Shown: positions 1 to 11,014 of the stretch, one piece after another
How positions within the stretch are numbered: the first letter of the stretch is position 1
Layout of the letters: every line of letters starts with the position of its first letter
Source of the DNA: Nitrobacter winogradskyi
GTDB lineage: Bacteria > Pseudomonadota > Alphaproteobacteria > Rhizobiales > Xanthobacteraceae
DNA: 64,000 nt
Direction of reading: 5' to 3'
NCBI RefSeq assembly: GCF_006539545.1
Contig: NZ_BJNF01000027.1
Location: 1-64,000, forward strand
Notes under the pieces: generated by a model
The model's database searches: none
Seen by the model: the letters and a program-made list of their open reading frames with translations, nothing else
Told to the model about the DNA's origin: nothing
Position numbers and translations under genes: made by a program

Positions 1-272
1 AGGCGTCCACCAGCGCATGGATTTTGGTTGTCAGCCCGCCGCGCGAGCGACCCATGCCACGGGATCGCGTCTGTTTTTTTTGGCCGTTGGCCGCATGCTG
101 ATGCACCCCGATCGACGAGAAGTCGATCATCTGGATGTCGCCATCGTAGGCCTTTGATACCGCCGACAGAATGCGATCCCACACGCCTGCCGTGCGCCAC
201 CGGTTGAAGCGGTTCACGCAGGTCGTTGCGGGTCGTAGCGCGCCGGAATGTCCGCCCACGGCGCACCGAACC
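1..272 (-). pseudogene. IS5-family transposase remnant, frameshifted and cut by the window edge
   Basis: Read on the minus strand, this stretch encodes parts of an IS5-type DDE transposase: GAPWADIPARY, then CVNRFNRWRTAGVWDRIL, then IQMIDFSSIGVHQHA and finally GRSRGGLTTKIHALVDA, which runs off the left edge. The first block is out of frame with the rest; a single-base deletion near position 228 explains the shift. No start codon or N-terminal third is present, and similarity stops about ten bases before the hppA stop codon. It is therefore a dead remnant, probably of an insertion downstream of hppA. What lies left of position 1 cannot be seen. Confidence 0.8.
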
Positions 273-281
273 TGTCAGGGC

Positions 282-2402
<2,121 letters not shown>

Positions 2403-2649
2403 TGAATTTGCCTCAGAATTCCGGAAGTTGCCCCGACCACGCCGCGAGCCCGCGAACGGACGTTCAAGGGAGGTCCGTTTTATCGCAAGGCGACGATAAA
2501 TCGGGCGAGACCATGCCAAAATCGAACCTCCGGCGCAATGTCGGCTTTCGGCTGAACGGCCGAATTTCCGTCAGGAATTGCAACAAAATGCCGGCAATCG
2601 CGGAAGGATTCCAAGCCCGGCCGGAGGCAGCCCGCTTGAGCGCGGAGGC

Positions 2650-3837
2650 TCAGGTCAGCCATTTCCCGAGGCGCGCGACCGCCTCGTGCATCTCGGCGGC
2701 CGACCGGGCGTAGGAGAAGCGCAGGAACGAGTGGCCGCGCACGGGATCGAAATCGACCCCGGGCGTCGCGGCAACGCGCGCCTGCTCCAGCATCCTGCGT
2801 GCGAAGTCATGGCTGTCCGTCGTGAACTTCGAAACGTCGGCATAGAGGTAGAACGCGCCATCCGCGGGCAGAAACTCGCTCAAGCCGGCCTTCGGAAGAC
2901 CCTCGATCAGGATGTTGCGGTTTTCCTCGTAGCCGCGCTTCACGATCTCCATCTCCTCGCGGCCCGCGAAAGCCGCCTCGGCCGCGACCTGCGAGAGCAT
3001 CGGCACCGAAATCGACAGGTTCTGCTGCAGCCGCTCGATCGTCCGCACCAGGTGTTCGGGCACGACCATCCAGCCGACGCGCCAGCCGGTCATGCAGAAA
3101 TACTTCGAAAACGAGTTGATGATCAGCGCATGCGGCGACAGTTCAGCGGCGGTGACGGCAGGAAACGCATAATCGAGACCGTGATAGATCTCATCGGAAA
3201 TAAAGCGAATGCCTTCGCTCTCGGCAGCCGCCATCAGATGCGCAAGCGCCTCGCGCGACATCATCGTTCCCGTCGGATTTGCCGGACTGCCGACCAATAC
3301 CCCCTTCAGCGGCGTCTTACGGTGCGCGGCCAACAGCGCCTCACCCGTCAGCGCGTGACGGTTCTCGCTTGACGTCTCGATCAGAACCGGCTCGCAGCCG
3401 AGCGCCGTCAGGATGTGCCGGTACGGCGGATAGCCCGGCACCGCCACCGCGACGCGGTCTCCCGGTTCGAACATCGAAAGGAACGCGAGGATGAATCCGC
3501 CCGATGATCCCGTCGTCACGACGATCCGCTCGTGGCTGACCGTGCAGCCGTAGAACTCGCGGTAATGCCGCGCGATCCGTTCTCTCAGCGAGGGGATGCC
3601 AAGCGCGGGCGTGTAATCGATCCGGCCGGACTCCAACGCGGCGCGGGCCGCGTTCAGCGCGGTTCGGGGCGCCGGCGCTGAAGGCTGTCCGACCTCCATG
3701 TGAATGACGTGTCCGCCCTCCGCCTCGATCCGCGCCGCCGCCGCCATGACGTCCATCACCATGAAGGGTGGAACCTGGCTGCGGCCAGATGCCGCCAGCA
3801 CGTTGGCGGCCCGCTCTCTCGGTGTCGCGTCGGCCAT
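2650..3837 (-). CDS. Pyridoxal-phosphate-dependent aminotransferase, class I/II
   Basis: Fold-type I PLP aminotransferase of 395 residues, normal length for the family. Visible landmarks are NPTG at residues 187-190, the cofactor-contacting Asp215 in ISDEIYHG, the Schiff-base lysine Lys245 in NSFSKYFCMTGWRVGW, and the substrate-carboxylate arginine in SFLRFSYA near the C terminus. These place it in the aspartate/aromatic aminotransferase superfamily. The specific amino donor cannot be read from the sequence, so no symbol is given. It is divergent from the downstream M48 protease gene, and the 120-bp gap between the two starts must hold both promoters. Confidence 0.88.
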   Translation of the reverse strand: MADATPRERAANVLAASGRSQVPPFMVMDVMAAAARIEAEGGHVIHMEVGQPSAPAPRTALNAARAALESGRIDYTPALGIPSLRERIARHYREFYGCTVSHERIVVTTGSSGGFILAFLSMFEPGDRVAVAVPGYPPYRHILTALGCEPVLIETSSENRHALTGEALLAAHRKTPLKGVLVGSPANPTGTMMSREALAHLMAAAESEGIRFISDEIYHGLDYAFPAVTAAELSPHALIINSFSKYFCMTGWRVGWMVVPEHLVRTIERLQQNLSISVPMLSQVAAEAAFAGREEMEIVKRGYEENRNILIEGLPKAGLSEFLPADGAFYLYADVSKFTTDSHDFARRMLEQARVAATPGVDFDPVRGHSFLRFSYARSAAEMHEAVARLGKWLT

Positions 3838-3960
3838 GGAAATCTGTTAATGCGCTCTCTCGCCCGAGGCCGCGTTACCGCCTTATTCGATGGGTTGTTT
3901 AGGACATACAGCGTATTCGAACCCGCGCCAATGATTCCGAAGGCATTGACTAACGAAGAT

Positions 3961-5364
3961 ATGACCCGGCGTCCCGTCACTCCCCTGCGTCGTCCCGTCT
4001 CGAAGCTGATGACGCTGGTCACCGCCTGCGCGATCGCGAACGCCTCCTTTCCGGTCCAAGCGCAACAGGACAAAGGTCTGCCGATGTTGCGCGATAGCGA
4101 GACCGAGCAACTGCTGCGAGACTATACGCGGCCGATCCTGCGCGCGGCGGGGCTGCAGAAGCACAACATTCAGATGGTCATCATCAACGACAGGTCCTTC
4201 AACGCCTTCGTCGCCGATGGCCGCCGCATCTTCGTGAATTACGGCGCGATCTCGAAATCGACAACGCCGAACCAGTTGATCGGCGTGCTTGCGCACGAGA
4301 CCGGGCATCTCGCCGGTGGCCATCTGTCCAAGTTTCGCGAGCAACTCGCCCGAACCCAGACCCAGCTCATCATCGCCATGCTTCTCGGGGCCGGCGCTCT
4401 CGCGGCCGGAGCCGGCCGCGGCGGAAGCAACAGCGCCGGCAGCAATATCGGCGCGGCCGCACTCAGCGCGCCTCAGGAAATCGCCCGCCGAAGCCTGTTG
4501 GGCTATCAGCGCCAGCAGGAGGAAAACGCCGACCGCGCCGCCGTCAAGTTCCTCAACGCCACCGGACAATCCCCCCGGGGAATGTACGAGACCTTCAAGC
4601 GTTTTACCGATGAAAGCCTGTTCGCCGCGCGCGGCGCCGATCCCTATGCGCAGTCGCACCCGATGCCGGCCGACCGTGTCGCTTCGCTCGCGGAACTCGT
4701 CAAGACCAGCCCCAACTGGCAAAAGAAAGACGATCCGGCCCTGCAATTGCGCCACGACATGGTGCGCGCCAAGATTTCGGCGTTCATGGAACGCGAGGAT
4801 ACGGTATACCGGCGCTATCCCCGATCAGACACCAGCCTGCCCGCCCGCTACGCGCATGCCATCACCACGTACCTGCATGGCGATCTTCGCTCGGCCATCG
4901 AGCAAATCGATGCGCTGATCAAGCTGCAACCACAAAACCCCTATTTCCACGAAGTGCGTGGGCAGGCTTTGCTCGAGGGAGGCCGCCCCGCTGAGGCGAT
5001 CGCGCCGCTGCGGCGCGCCGTCCAGCTCTCACAAAACGCTCCGCTCATCGAGATGTTGCTGGGTCAGGCGCTCGTGGCTTCGAACAACAAGGCCAATGCC
5101 GACGAAGCTATCGCAATCCTGCGAACGGCGCTGGTACGGGAGCCGGAGGCTCCGCTCGGCTACTCGCAGCTTGCGATAGCCTACGGCCGCAAGGGCGATT
5201 ATGCACAAGCCGATCTGGCATCGGCTCAGGCCGCGTTCCTGCGAGGCGACAACAAGACGGCACGCGAACTCGCATCACGCGCGAAAACCCGCTTCGCGAT
5301 CGGCACTCCCGGATGGGTCAAGGCGGACGATATCGTCTCATCCAAGGTTCCGGACAAGAAATAA
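3961..5364 (+). CDS. Periplasmic M48-family zinc metalloprotease with TPR repeats (BepA-like)
   Basis: Secreted protease and chaperone-like protein of 467 residues. A signal peptide (residues 1-35, hydrophobic MTLVTACAIANASFPVQAQ) precedes an M48 catalytic domain with the zinc motif HETGH at 112-116 and a downstream EENAD glutamate ligand. The C-terminal half is helical and TPR-like (repeated alanine-rich segments such as PYFHEVRGQALLEGGRPAEAIAPL). This architecture matches E. coli BepA/YfgC, which handles outer-membrane proteins. The frame is open from 3700, but earlier codons overlap the divergent aminotransferase; the ATG at 3961 gives a clean signal peptide (3931 is the alternative). The next gene, a DsbA-like protein, follows after 43 bases, so the two probably form an envelope quality-control pair. 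Confidence 0.88.
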   Translation: MTRRPVTPLRRPVSKLMTLVTACAIANASFPVQAQQDKGLPMLRDSETEQLLRDYTRPILRAAGLQKHNIQMVIINDRSFNAFVADGRRIFVNYGAISKSTTPNQLIGVLAHETGHLAGGHLSKFREQLARTQTQLIIAMLLGAGALAAGAGRGGSNSAGSNIGAAALSAPQEIARRSLLGYQRQQEENADRAAVKFLNATGQSPRGMYETFKRFTDESLFAARGADPYAQSHPMPADRVASLAELVKTSPNWQKKDDPALQLRHDMVRAKISAFMEREDTVYRRYPRSDTSLPARYAHAITTYLHGDLRSAIEQIDALIKLQPQNPYFHEVRGQALLEGGRPAEAIAPLRRAVQLSQNAPLIEMLLGQALVASNNKANADEAIAILRTALVREPEAPLGYSQLAIAYGRKGDYAQADLASAQAAFLRGDNKTARELASRAKTRFAIGTPGWVKADDIVSSKVPDKK

Positions 5365-5407
5365 GACCAGACGCTCCGCCACGCGGCCCCTTTCAAAGGA
5401 TTTGACA

Positions 5408-6172
5408 ATGCCCCCTCTCCGTTTTCTCGCTCCTGCCCTTCTTGCGCTCGCGTTCAGCTCTCCGTCCGCCGCGTCCGCTCAGAACTTCTCCGACGGCCAG
5501 CGCGGCGAGATCGAGCAGATCGTCAAACACTATCTGCTCGCACATCCCGAAATCCTTGAAGAGGTTTCGGCCGAACTCAGCAAGCGTCAGGCGGCCGCCG
5601 AAGCGCTCAAGCACGAGGCCGCGGTTACGGAGAACGCGAAAGTCATCTTCAATTCACCGCGTGGCGTGACACTCGGCAACAAGGACGGCGACGTCACTTT
5701 CGTCGAGTTCTTCGATTACAACTGCGGCTACTGCAAGCGCGCGATGCTCGACATGCTTGAGCTTATGAAGTCGGATCCCAAGCTCAAGGTTGTGCTCAAG
5801 GAGTTTCCCGTGCTCGGCCAGAGTTCGGTGGAGGCTGCGCAGGTCGCTGTCGCGGCGCGAATGCAGGATCCCACCGGCAAGAAATACCTCGATTTCCATC
5901 AAAAACTTCTGGGAAGCCGCGGTCAGGCCGACAAGGCGCGAGCGCTGGCCGCCGCCAAGGAGGCCGGATTCGACATGGCCAGGATCGAAAAGGATATGAC
6001 GAGCGCCGAGGTGCGCGCCACGCTCGAGGAGAACTTCAAGCTTGCCGAATCCATGGGGATGAATGGAACGCCAAGCTACGTCATCGGCAAGCAGGTCGTC
6101 GTGGGAGCCGTGGGGCTCGAGAACCTGAAGGAGAAAATCAACACGGCGCGCTGCGGCAAAGCCTCCTGCTGA
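5408..6172 (+). CDS. DsbA-family periplasmic thiol:disulfide oxidoreductase (Com1/ScsC-like)
   Basis: Protein of 254 residues with a cleavable signal peptide ending around AASAQ (residues 21-25). A helical N-terminal segment (about 28-75, ScsC-type) precedes a thioredoxin fold with the redox motif C106-G-Y-C109 in FFDYNCGYCK and a cis-proline loop NGTPSYVIG. It is expected to oxidise or isomerise disulfides in the periplasm. The AAAGGA ribosome site at 5395-5400 lies seven bases before the ATG. It follows the M48 protease gene closely on the same strand, consistent with a shared transcript. The CC pair at the extreme C terminus (RCGKASC) is an additional, probably non-catalytic, cysteine pair. 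Confidence 0.9.
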   Translation: MPPLRFLAPALLALAFSSPSAASAQNFSDGQRGEIEQIVKHYLLAHPEILEEVSAELSKRQAAAEALKHEAAVTENAKVIFNSPRGVTLGNKDGDVTFVEFFDYNCGYCKRAMLDMLELMKSDPKLKVVLKEFPVLGQSSVEAAQVAVAARMQDPTGKKYLDFHQKLLGSRGQADKARALAAAKEAGFDMARIEKDMTSAEVRATLEENFKLAESMGMNGTPSYVIGKQVVVGAVGLENLKEKINTARCGKASC

Positions 6173-6531
6173 TTGGCGCGTCCCTGTTTTGGAGCAGCGC
6201 TCACCGGCGAGCCTCGCGTCGCAGGCCGGTACCCGCTTTCGCTTGAGAGCCTCCGAATCTCTCGCGACGATTCTCCTTTACCTATCGTCGTTTGAGAGGT
6301 TCCTCAGTGGGCGCGGGAACTGGCTATCTGATACGCTCGCATGCCCCGTCGCGGCGCCCGAGGTCGGTTAACGAGATATTTCCGTATGTTCTCCATGAGT
6401 TCTCGCAAACAGCGCGAGGTATCTCAAGCCGAATCAGGGAGTGTTCAGGCTTCCCCTTGACGCCCTTGTTACATATAACGGCCCGAACTCCGGCGTTCGG
6501 CGGCGGAAATGGCTGATTCTCGGGATTTCAG
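6173..6531. other. Intergenic region, no gene seen
   Basis: The 359 bases between the DsbA-like gene and aroQ hold no convincing ORF. Around 6222-6250 there is a weak, degenerate match to the GGTACCCGCTTTCGCTTGAGAGC arm of the intergenic palindromic repeats found elsewhere in the window. An AT-rich stretch ending in ACATATAACG (6470-6480) lies about 50 bases before aroQ and may carry its promoter, but no properly spaced -35/-10 pair is visible. Confidence 0.4.
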
Positions 6532-7002
6532 ATGGCCAAGACGATCTACGTGCTCAACGGCCCGAACCTCAACATGCTCGGGATCCGGGAGCCGGATACC
6601 TATGGCCACGCCACCCTTGCCGACGTCGAACAGCTTTGCGCCGAGACGGCCCAAAATTTTGGACTGGTTGCGGATTGCCGCCAGTCAAACCGCGAGGGTG
6701 AGCTGATCGATTTCATTCACGAAGCTCATGCAAGGAACGCGGCCGGTATCGTCATCAACGCCGGCGGCTACTCGCACACTTCCATTGCGCTTCACGACGC
6801 GCTCGTCGCGGTCAAAATTCCGGCCGTCGAAGTTCATATCAGCAACATTCATGCGCGCGAGGACTTCCGTCATCATTCCTTCACAGCCAAAGCCGCGTTC
6901 GCAAGCCTGTCCGGGTTCGGAATTGACGGCTACCGGCTCGCGATCAATGGCCTTGCAGCCAAGATCGGCGCAGTAGACCCGTCGAACAAAGTTAAATCCT
7001 GA
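6532..7002 (+). CDS. aroQ: 3-dehydroquinate dehydratase, type II
   Basis: Third step of the shikimate pathway, dehydrating 3-dehydroquinate to 3-dehydroshikimate. At 156 residues it has the usual type II length. The signature [20 protein letters not shown] carries Arg19 and the catalytic Tyr24; the [17 protein letters not shown] block (75-91) and His102 in [17 protein letters not shown] complete the active site. It lies 41 bases upstream of accB on the same strand. The aroQ-accB-accC order is familiar in alphaproteobacteria and suggests one operon that joins aromatic and fatty-acid precursor supply. Confidence 0.97.
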   Translation: MAKTIYVLNGPNLNMLGIREPDTYGHATLADVEQLCAETAQNFGLVADCRQSNREGELIDFIHEAHARNAAGIVINAGGYSHTSIALHDALVAVKIPAVEVHISNIHAREDFRHHSFTAKAAFASLSGFGIDGYRLAINGLAAKIGAVDPSNKVKS

Positions 7003-7043
7003 CACATCAGCGTCATTCTCACAGAAAGTTTCGGATCGAGAAC

Positions 7044-7529
7044 ATGTCCCGCCAGCCCGGAGAACCTGCAAAAATCAAAACCGGCAACGATCTGCGCGAG
7101 GAGAGCGACGTGATCCGCGAACTCGCCGCACTGCTCGACGAAACCAGGCTCACGGAAATCGAAATCGAGCGCGATGGACTTCGTGTCCGTGTCGCGCGCA
7201 ACATCACTGTCGGGGCGGCGGTACCGACTACCTATCAGGCCGCGGCGGCCCCTGCCCCCTCGCCGGCCGCAGGCGCCGCCGACGTCAGCAAGCATCCCGG
7301 CATGGTTCCCTCGCCGATGGTCGGAACGGCCTATTGGGCATCGGAGCCGGGCGCAAAACCCTTCATCGAGGTCGGGTCCAGGGTCACCGCAGGTCAGACG
7401 CTGCTGATTATCGAGGCCATGAAGACCATGAACCAGATCCCGTCGCCGCGGTCCGGCACCGTCACGCAGATTCTCGTCGAGGATGGCCAGCCCGTCGAGT
7501 TCGGCGAGCCGCTTGTCATCATTGAATGA
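7044..7529 (+). CDS. accB: Biotin carboxyl carrier protein of acetyl-CoA carboxylase
   Basis: The 161-residue carrier holds the biotin of acetyl-CoA carboxylase, which commits acetyl-CoA to fatty-acid synthesis. A variable N-terminal part (1-60) and an Ala/Pro-rich hinge (about 61-80) precede the biotinyl domain. The biotinylated lysine is Lys127 in the canonical EAMKTMN motif, and the thumb region [15 protein letters not shown] is present. It sits 41 bases after aroQ and 25 bases before accC, so the three genes are very likely co-transcribed. Confidence 0.97.
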   Translation: MSRQPGEPAKIKTGNDLREESDVIRELAALLDETRLTEIEIERDGLRVRVARNITVGAAVPTTYQAAAAPAPSPAAGAADVSKHPGMVPSPMVGTAYWASEPGAKPFIEVGSRVTAGQTLLIIEAMKTMNQIPSPRSGTVTQILVEDGQPVEFGEPLVIIE

Positions 7530-7554
7530 CGCCGTTCGAACCGCGGACGCAGTG

Positions 7555-8910
7555 ATGTTCGATAAAATCCTGATAGCCAATCGCGGCGAGATCGCCCTGC
7601 GCATCCTGCGCGCCTGCAAGGAGCTGGGTATAGCGACCGTGGCGGTCCATTCCACCGCCGATGCCGACGCCATGCATGTCCGGCTCGCGGACGAAAGCGT
7701 CTGTATCGGACCGCCGCCGACGAAGGACAGCTACCTCAACATCCCGGCGCTGCTGGCAGCCTGCGAGATCACGGGCGCCGAGGCCGTGCATCCAGGGTAC
7801 GGCTTTTTATCCGAGAATGCCCGTTTCGCCGAAATCCTCGCTGACCATCGCCTGCATTTCATCGGCCCCAAGGCTGAACACATTCGCCTCATGGGCGACA
7901 AGATCGAAGCCAAGAAGACCGCGAAGCGGCTCCGTATTCCGGTGGTCCCGGGCTCCGATGGCGGCATCGGTCCCAATGACGACGCCATGGCCATCGCCAA
8001 GGCGATCGGCTTTCCTGTCCTGGTGAAAGCGGCCGCCGGCGGCGGCGGGCGCGGCATGAAGATCGTCAAGACACCCGACGACCTGATGATGGCGATCTCG
8101 GCCGCGGGTAACGAGGCCCGCGCGGCGTTCGGCGACGCCTCCGTTTATCTGGAAAAGTATTTGCAGAAGCCGCGCCACATCGAAATCCAGGTGCTTGGCG
8201 ACGGGCGCGGCGGCGCCATCCATCTTGGAGAGCGCGACTGCTCGCTGCAGCGGCGTCACCAGAAGGTCTGGGAAGAAGGCCCCTCGCCCGCGTTGACGGC
8301 GGCAGCCCGGAACAACATCGGCGAGACCGTTGCCAATGCCATGAGCGAGATAAAGTATCTCGGCGTCGGAACGGTCGAATTCCTCTACGAGGACGGCAGA
8401 TTCTATTTCATCGAAATGAACACGCGCATTCAGGTCGAACATCCGGTCACCGAGATGATCACCGACATCGATCTGGTGCTGGAGCAGATCCGCATCGCCG
8501 CCGGCGGCGACCTTCCCGCCACCCAGAAGGAAATCGCCGTCAACGGCCACGCCATCGAGTGCCGCATCAACGCGGAAAACCCCGTCACCTTCCGCCCCTC
8601 TCCGGGCAAGATCATGCAATTCCATGCGCCGGGCGGGCTCGGCGTCCGGATCGATTCCGCCGTATATCAGGGGTATGTGATCCCGCCCTACTACGACTCG
8701 CTGGTGGGCAAGTTGATCGTGCATGGCAAGACGCGCGCCGAATGCCTGATGCGGCTGCGCAGGGCCCTCGACGAGATGGTCGTGGAAGGCGTCGAGACCA
8801 CCTTGCCGCTGTTCCGGGCGCTGGTCCGCGAGGCGAGCATTATCGACGGTGACTACCATATCCATTGGCTGGAGCAGTATCTCTCCAGCGGCGGTCTTAC
8901 AGGAGTCTGA
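7555..8910 (+). CDS. accC: Biotin carboxylase subunit of acetyl-CoA carboxylase
   Basis: ATP-grasp enzyme that carboxylates the biotin held by AccB, 451 residues as expected for bacterial AccC. The N-terminal block [24 protein letters not shown], the glycine-rich ATP loop [14 protein letters not shown], and the catalytic region [15 protein letters not shown] are all intact. The open frame extends 24 codons further upstream into accB, but the ATG at 7555 begins the universally conserved [12 protein letters not shown] segment and is chosen for that reason. It is probably the last gene of the aroQ-accB-accC unit; the T-run at 8931-8937 after its stop lacks an obvious hairpin. Confidence 0.97.
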   Translation: MFDKILIANRGEIALRILRACKELGIATVAVHSTADADAMHVRLADESVCIGPPPTKDSYLNIPALLAACEITGAEAVHPGYGFLSENARFAEILADHRLHFIGPKAEHIRLMGDKIEAKKTAKRLRIPVVPGSDGGIGPNDDAMAIAKAIGFPVLVKAAAGGGGRGMKIVKTPDDLMMAISAAGNEARAAFGDASVYLEKYLQKPRHIEIQVLGDGRGGAIHLGERDCSLQRRHQKVWEEGPSPALTAAARNNIGETVANAMSEIKYLGVGTVEFLYEDGRFYFIEMNTRIQVEHPVTEMITDIDLVLEQIRIAAGGDLPATQKEIAVNGHAIECRINAENPVTFRPSPGKIMQFHAPGGLGVRIDSAVYQGYVIPPYYDSLVGKLIVHGKTRAECLMRLRRALDEMVVEGVETTLPLFRALVREASIIDGDYHIHWLEQYLSSGGLTGV

Positions 8911-8960
8911 GCCGCCTCGAGTCCGGATCGGTTTTTTAGGAACAAAAGGCCTGGAACCGA

Positions 8961-10577
8961 TTGCGTACTGAGGGGTTTAGCAAATGGCTGGCAACGGTGC
9001 GGGGGCGATTTAGACTGTCTCGATCCAAACACGATGAAATCGCAGCGCCGCGAGCCAGATCGTCGCGCCCCGCGCTGAGCCAGCTGATCCTGCTGACGGC
9101 AGGTCTAGTGGTTCTAACGCTGATCAGCGCCATTTCCGTCTATCTTGTCAACAAGGCGCGCGACGACACCCGCTGGGTTCTGCACAGCACGGCAGTCGAG
9201 AATGAAATTTCACTAGCCCAACTCCAGATACAGCGGGCGGAAAGTTCGCAACGCAGCTTTCTACTGACGCAGCGCCCGGAATTCCGTGCGGCGTTCGAAG
9301 AAGCATCCGGCCGTATTCCGCAGAGCTTCGAACGGCTGAGGACGCTGACGAGGGAGAACCCCTACCAGCAACAGCGGCTCCAGCAGATGGTCCCGCTGAC
9401 CAATCAGCGGATCGAGCAATTACGGCAGAGCATTGATCTCGCGCTGACGAACCGGCTGGATCAGGCTGTTGAGAGCGCGCGACGAGAGGCCGGTCAGGAC
9501 GCCACGCGACAGATCCGCGATCTGGGGAACGAGATGCGAATCGAGGCAAATCGTCTGCTAGCGGCGCGCACCGCGTCAGCCGATGTCAGCCAATCGCGCT
9601 CGGCGCTGATTACCAGCGTGGGTTCAGGGCTGGTCGTGCTGTTTGCGGGGCTTTCGATCTATCTGGTGCGGCGGTCGAGCCGGGAACGCGACCTGGCTCA
9701 CGCCCGGTTGCGCGATATCAATCTCAACCTGGAATCGGCCATCGAGAAGCGGACCAGCGATCTGCGGGAAGCCAACGATGAAATCCAGCGTTTTGCCTAT
9801 ATCGTCAGTCACGACCTGCGCTCGCCGCTGGTCAACATCATGGGTTTCACCAGCGAGCTAGAGGAACTGCGGGGTGACATTTTTCGCCGGATCGCGGAGC
9901 TCAGCCGGGCAAACAGCCTCCCGCCTCCGGGAGTGAGCGATCCAGCCAATGCGGCCGAACCGGTTCTCGATGGAGCGGACGAGCAACTGTCGCAGGATTT
10001 CAACGAGGCTCTTGGATTCATCAAGTCGTCGATCGCCAAGATGGACCGTCTCATCGGTGCGATCCTCAGCCTGACCCGCGAGGGCCGACGCGAGTTTCAT
10101 CCCGTTTCGATCGCCATGCGCGATCTGATCGAGAGCATCGTATCCACGGTAGCGCATCAGGCCGCCGAAGCGGACGCCCAGATCCGGGTCGAGCCATTGC
10201 CGGATATTGTCACCGACCGCATCGCGATCGAACAGATCTTCTCCAATTTGATCGACAATGCCTTGAAATATCTCAAATCTGATGTACCCGGCGATATCGC
10301 CATCAGTGGCCGGCGCAAGCTGGGTTTCGCTATTTTTGAGATCACGGACAACGGTCGCGGCATCGATCCTAAGGATCACCAAAGGATTTTCGATCTGTTC
10401 CGCCGGGCGGGTCCGCAGGATCGACCGGGCCAGGGTATCGGACTGGCACACGTCCGTGCACTGGTCCGAAAGCTCGGAGGGACCATATCAGTCTCGTCGG
10501 AGCTTGGTACCGGCACCACATTTACAGTTACGCTGCCCAGCACATGGGTGGGCACAAACCGGGACGAACAATCATGA
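8961..10577 (+). CDS. CHASE3-domain sensor histidine kinase
   Basis: Membrane sensor kinase of about 538 residues. Two transmembrane helices (41-63 and 214-236) bracket a periplasmic CHASE3-like helical sensor containing the characteristic QRAESSQRSFLLT segment. After a short coiled linker come the HisKA phospho-acceptor His284 in YIVSHDLRSPLVNI and an HATPase domain with NLIDNALKY, DNGRGI and GIGLAHVRALV. The start is a TTG at 8961, because the nearby ATG is out of frame; a GTG at about 8997 is possible. Its stop overlaps the next start as ATGA (10574-10577), so translation of the receiver gene is probably coupled. The signal it senses is unknown. Confidence 0.88.
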   Translation: MRTEGFSKWLATVRGRFRLSRSKHDEIAAPRARSSRPALSQLILLTAGLVVLTLISAISVYLVNKARDDTRWVLHSTAVENEISLAQLQIQRAESSQRSFLLTQRPEFRAAFEEASGRIPQSFERLRTLTRENPYQQQRLQQMVPLTNQRIEQLRQSIDLALTNRLDQAVESARREAGQDATRQIRDLGNEMRIEANRLLAARTASADVSQSRSALITSVGSGLVVLFAGLSIYLVRRSSRERDLAHARLRDINLNLESAIEKRTSDLREANDEIQRFAYIVSHDLRSPLVNIMGFTSELEELRGDIFRRIAELSRANSLPPPGVSDPANAAEPVLDGADEQLSQDFNEALGFIKSSIAKMDRLIGAILSLTREGRREFHPVSIAMRDLIESIVSTVAHQAAEADAQIRVEPLPDIVTDRIAIEQIFSNLIDNALKYLKSDVPGDIAISGRRKLGFAIFEITDNGRGIDPKDHQRIFDLFRRAGPQDRPGQGIGLAHVRALVRKLGGTISVSSELGTGTTFTVTLPSTWVGTNRDEQS

Positions 10578-11014
10578 GTACGCCAGTCACCATCATCATG
10601 ATCGAAGACGATGACGGTCACGCCAGGCTGATCGAACGAAATATCCGGCGTTCCGGTGTCAACAATGAGATCAAGTCGTTCACCACCGGTACAGAAGCCG
10701 TCAATTACCTGTTCGGCGCTGATGGCAACGGCCTTCCCCATAAGGGAGAATCATTGCTTATCCTGCTCGATCTCAATCTTCCTGACATGACCGGCATCGA
10801 GATCCTGCGGCGCGTGAAGGAAAACAGATACCTCAAGTGCGCGCCGGTGGTGGTGTTGACGACGACCGACGATTCGCAGGAGATCAAGCGTTGCTACGAA
10901 CTCGGATGCAGCGTCTACATCACAAAACCGGTGAATTACGACAATTTCGCCAACGCGATCCGGCAACTCGGTCTGTTCTTCTCCATCATTCAGGTCCCTC
11001 AGGCCACTCCATGA
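10574..11014 (+). CDS. Stand-alone response regulator (receiver only, Rcp1-like)
   Basis: A single receiver domain of 146 residues with no output domain. The acidic pocket is IEDDDG (11-14), the phospho-acceptor is Asp66 in LLDLNLPDMTG, and the conserved lysine is Lys118 in ITKPV. It has the long alpha3/beta4 insertions typical of Rcp1-type partners of phytochrome-like and CHASE3 kinases. It is bound by 4-base ATGA overlaps to the kinase in front (10574) and the hybrid protein behind (11011). That gives an obligate trio in which this protein probably shuttles phosphate between the two kinases. Confidence 0.9.
   Translation: MSTPVTIIMIEDDDGHARLIERNIRRSGVNNEIKSFTTGTEAVNYLFGADGNGLPHKGESLLILLDLNLPDMTGIEILRRVKENRYLKCAPVVVLTTTDDSQEIKRCYELGCSVYITKPVNYDNFANAIRQLGLFFSIIQVPQATP

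Noticed and set aside
6457-6479. TTGACG...TATAAC as an aroQ promoter
   Set aside because: The spacing is only 11 bases, too short for a sigma-70 promoter.
7807-8865. 352-codon open frame opposite accC
   Set aside because: Antisense of a highly conserved enzyme; no start signal and no domain.
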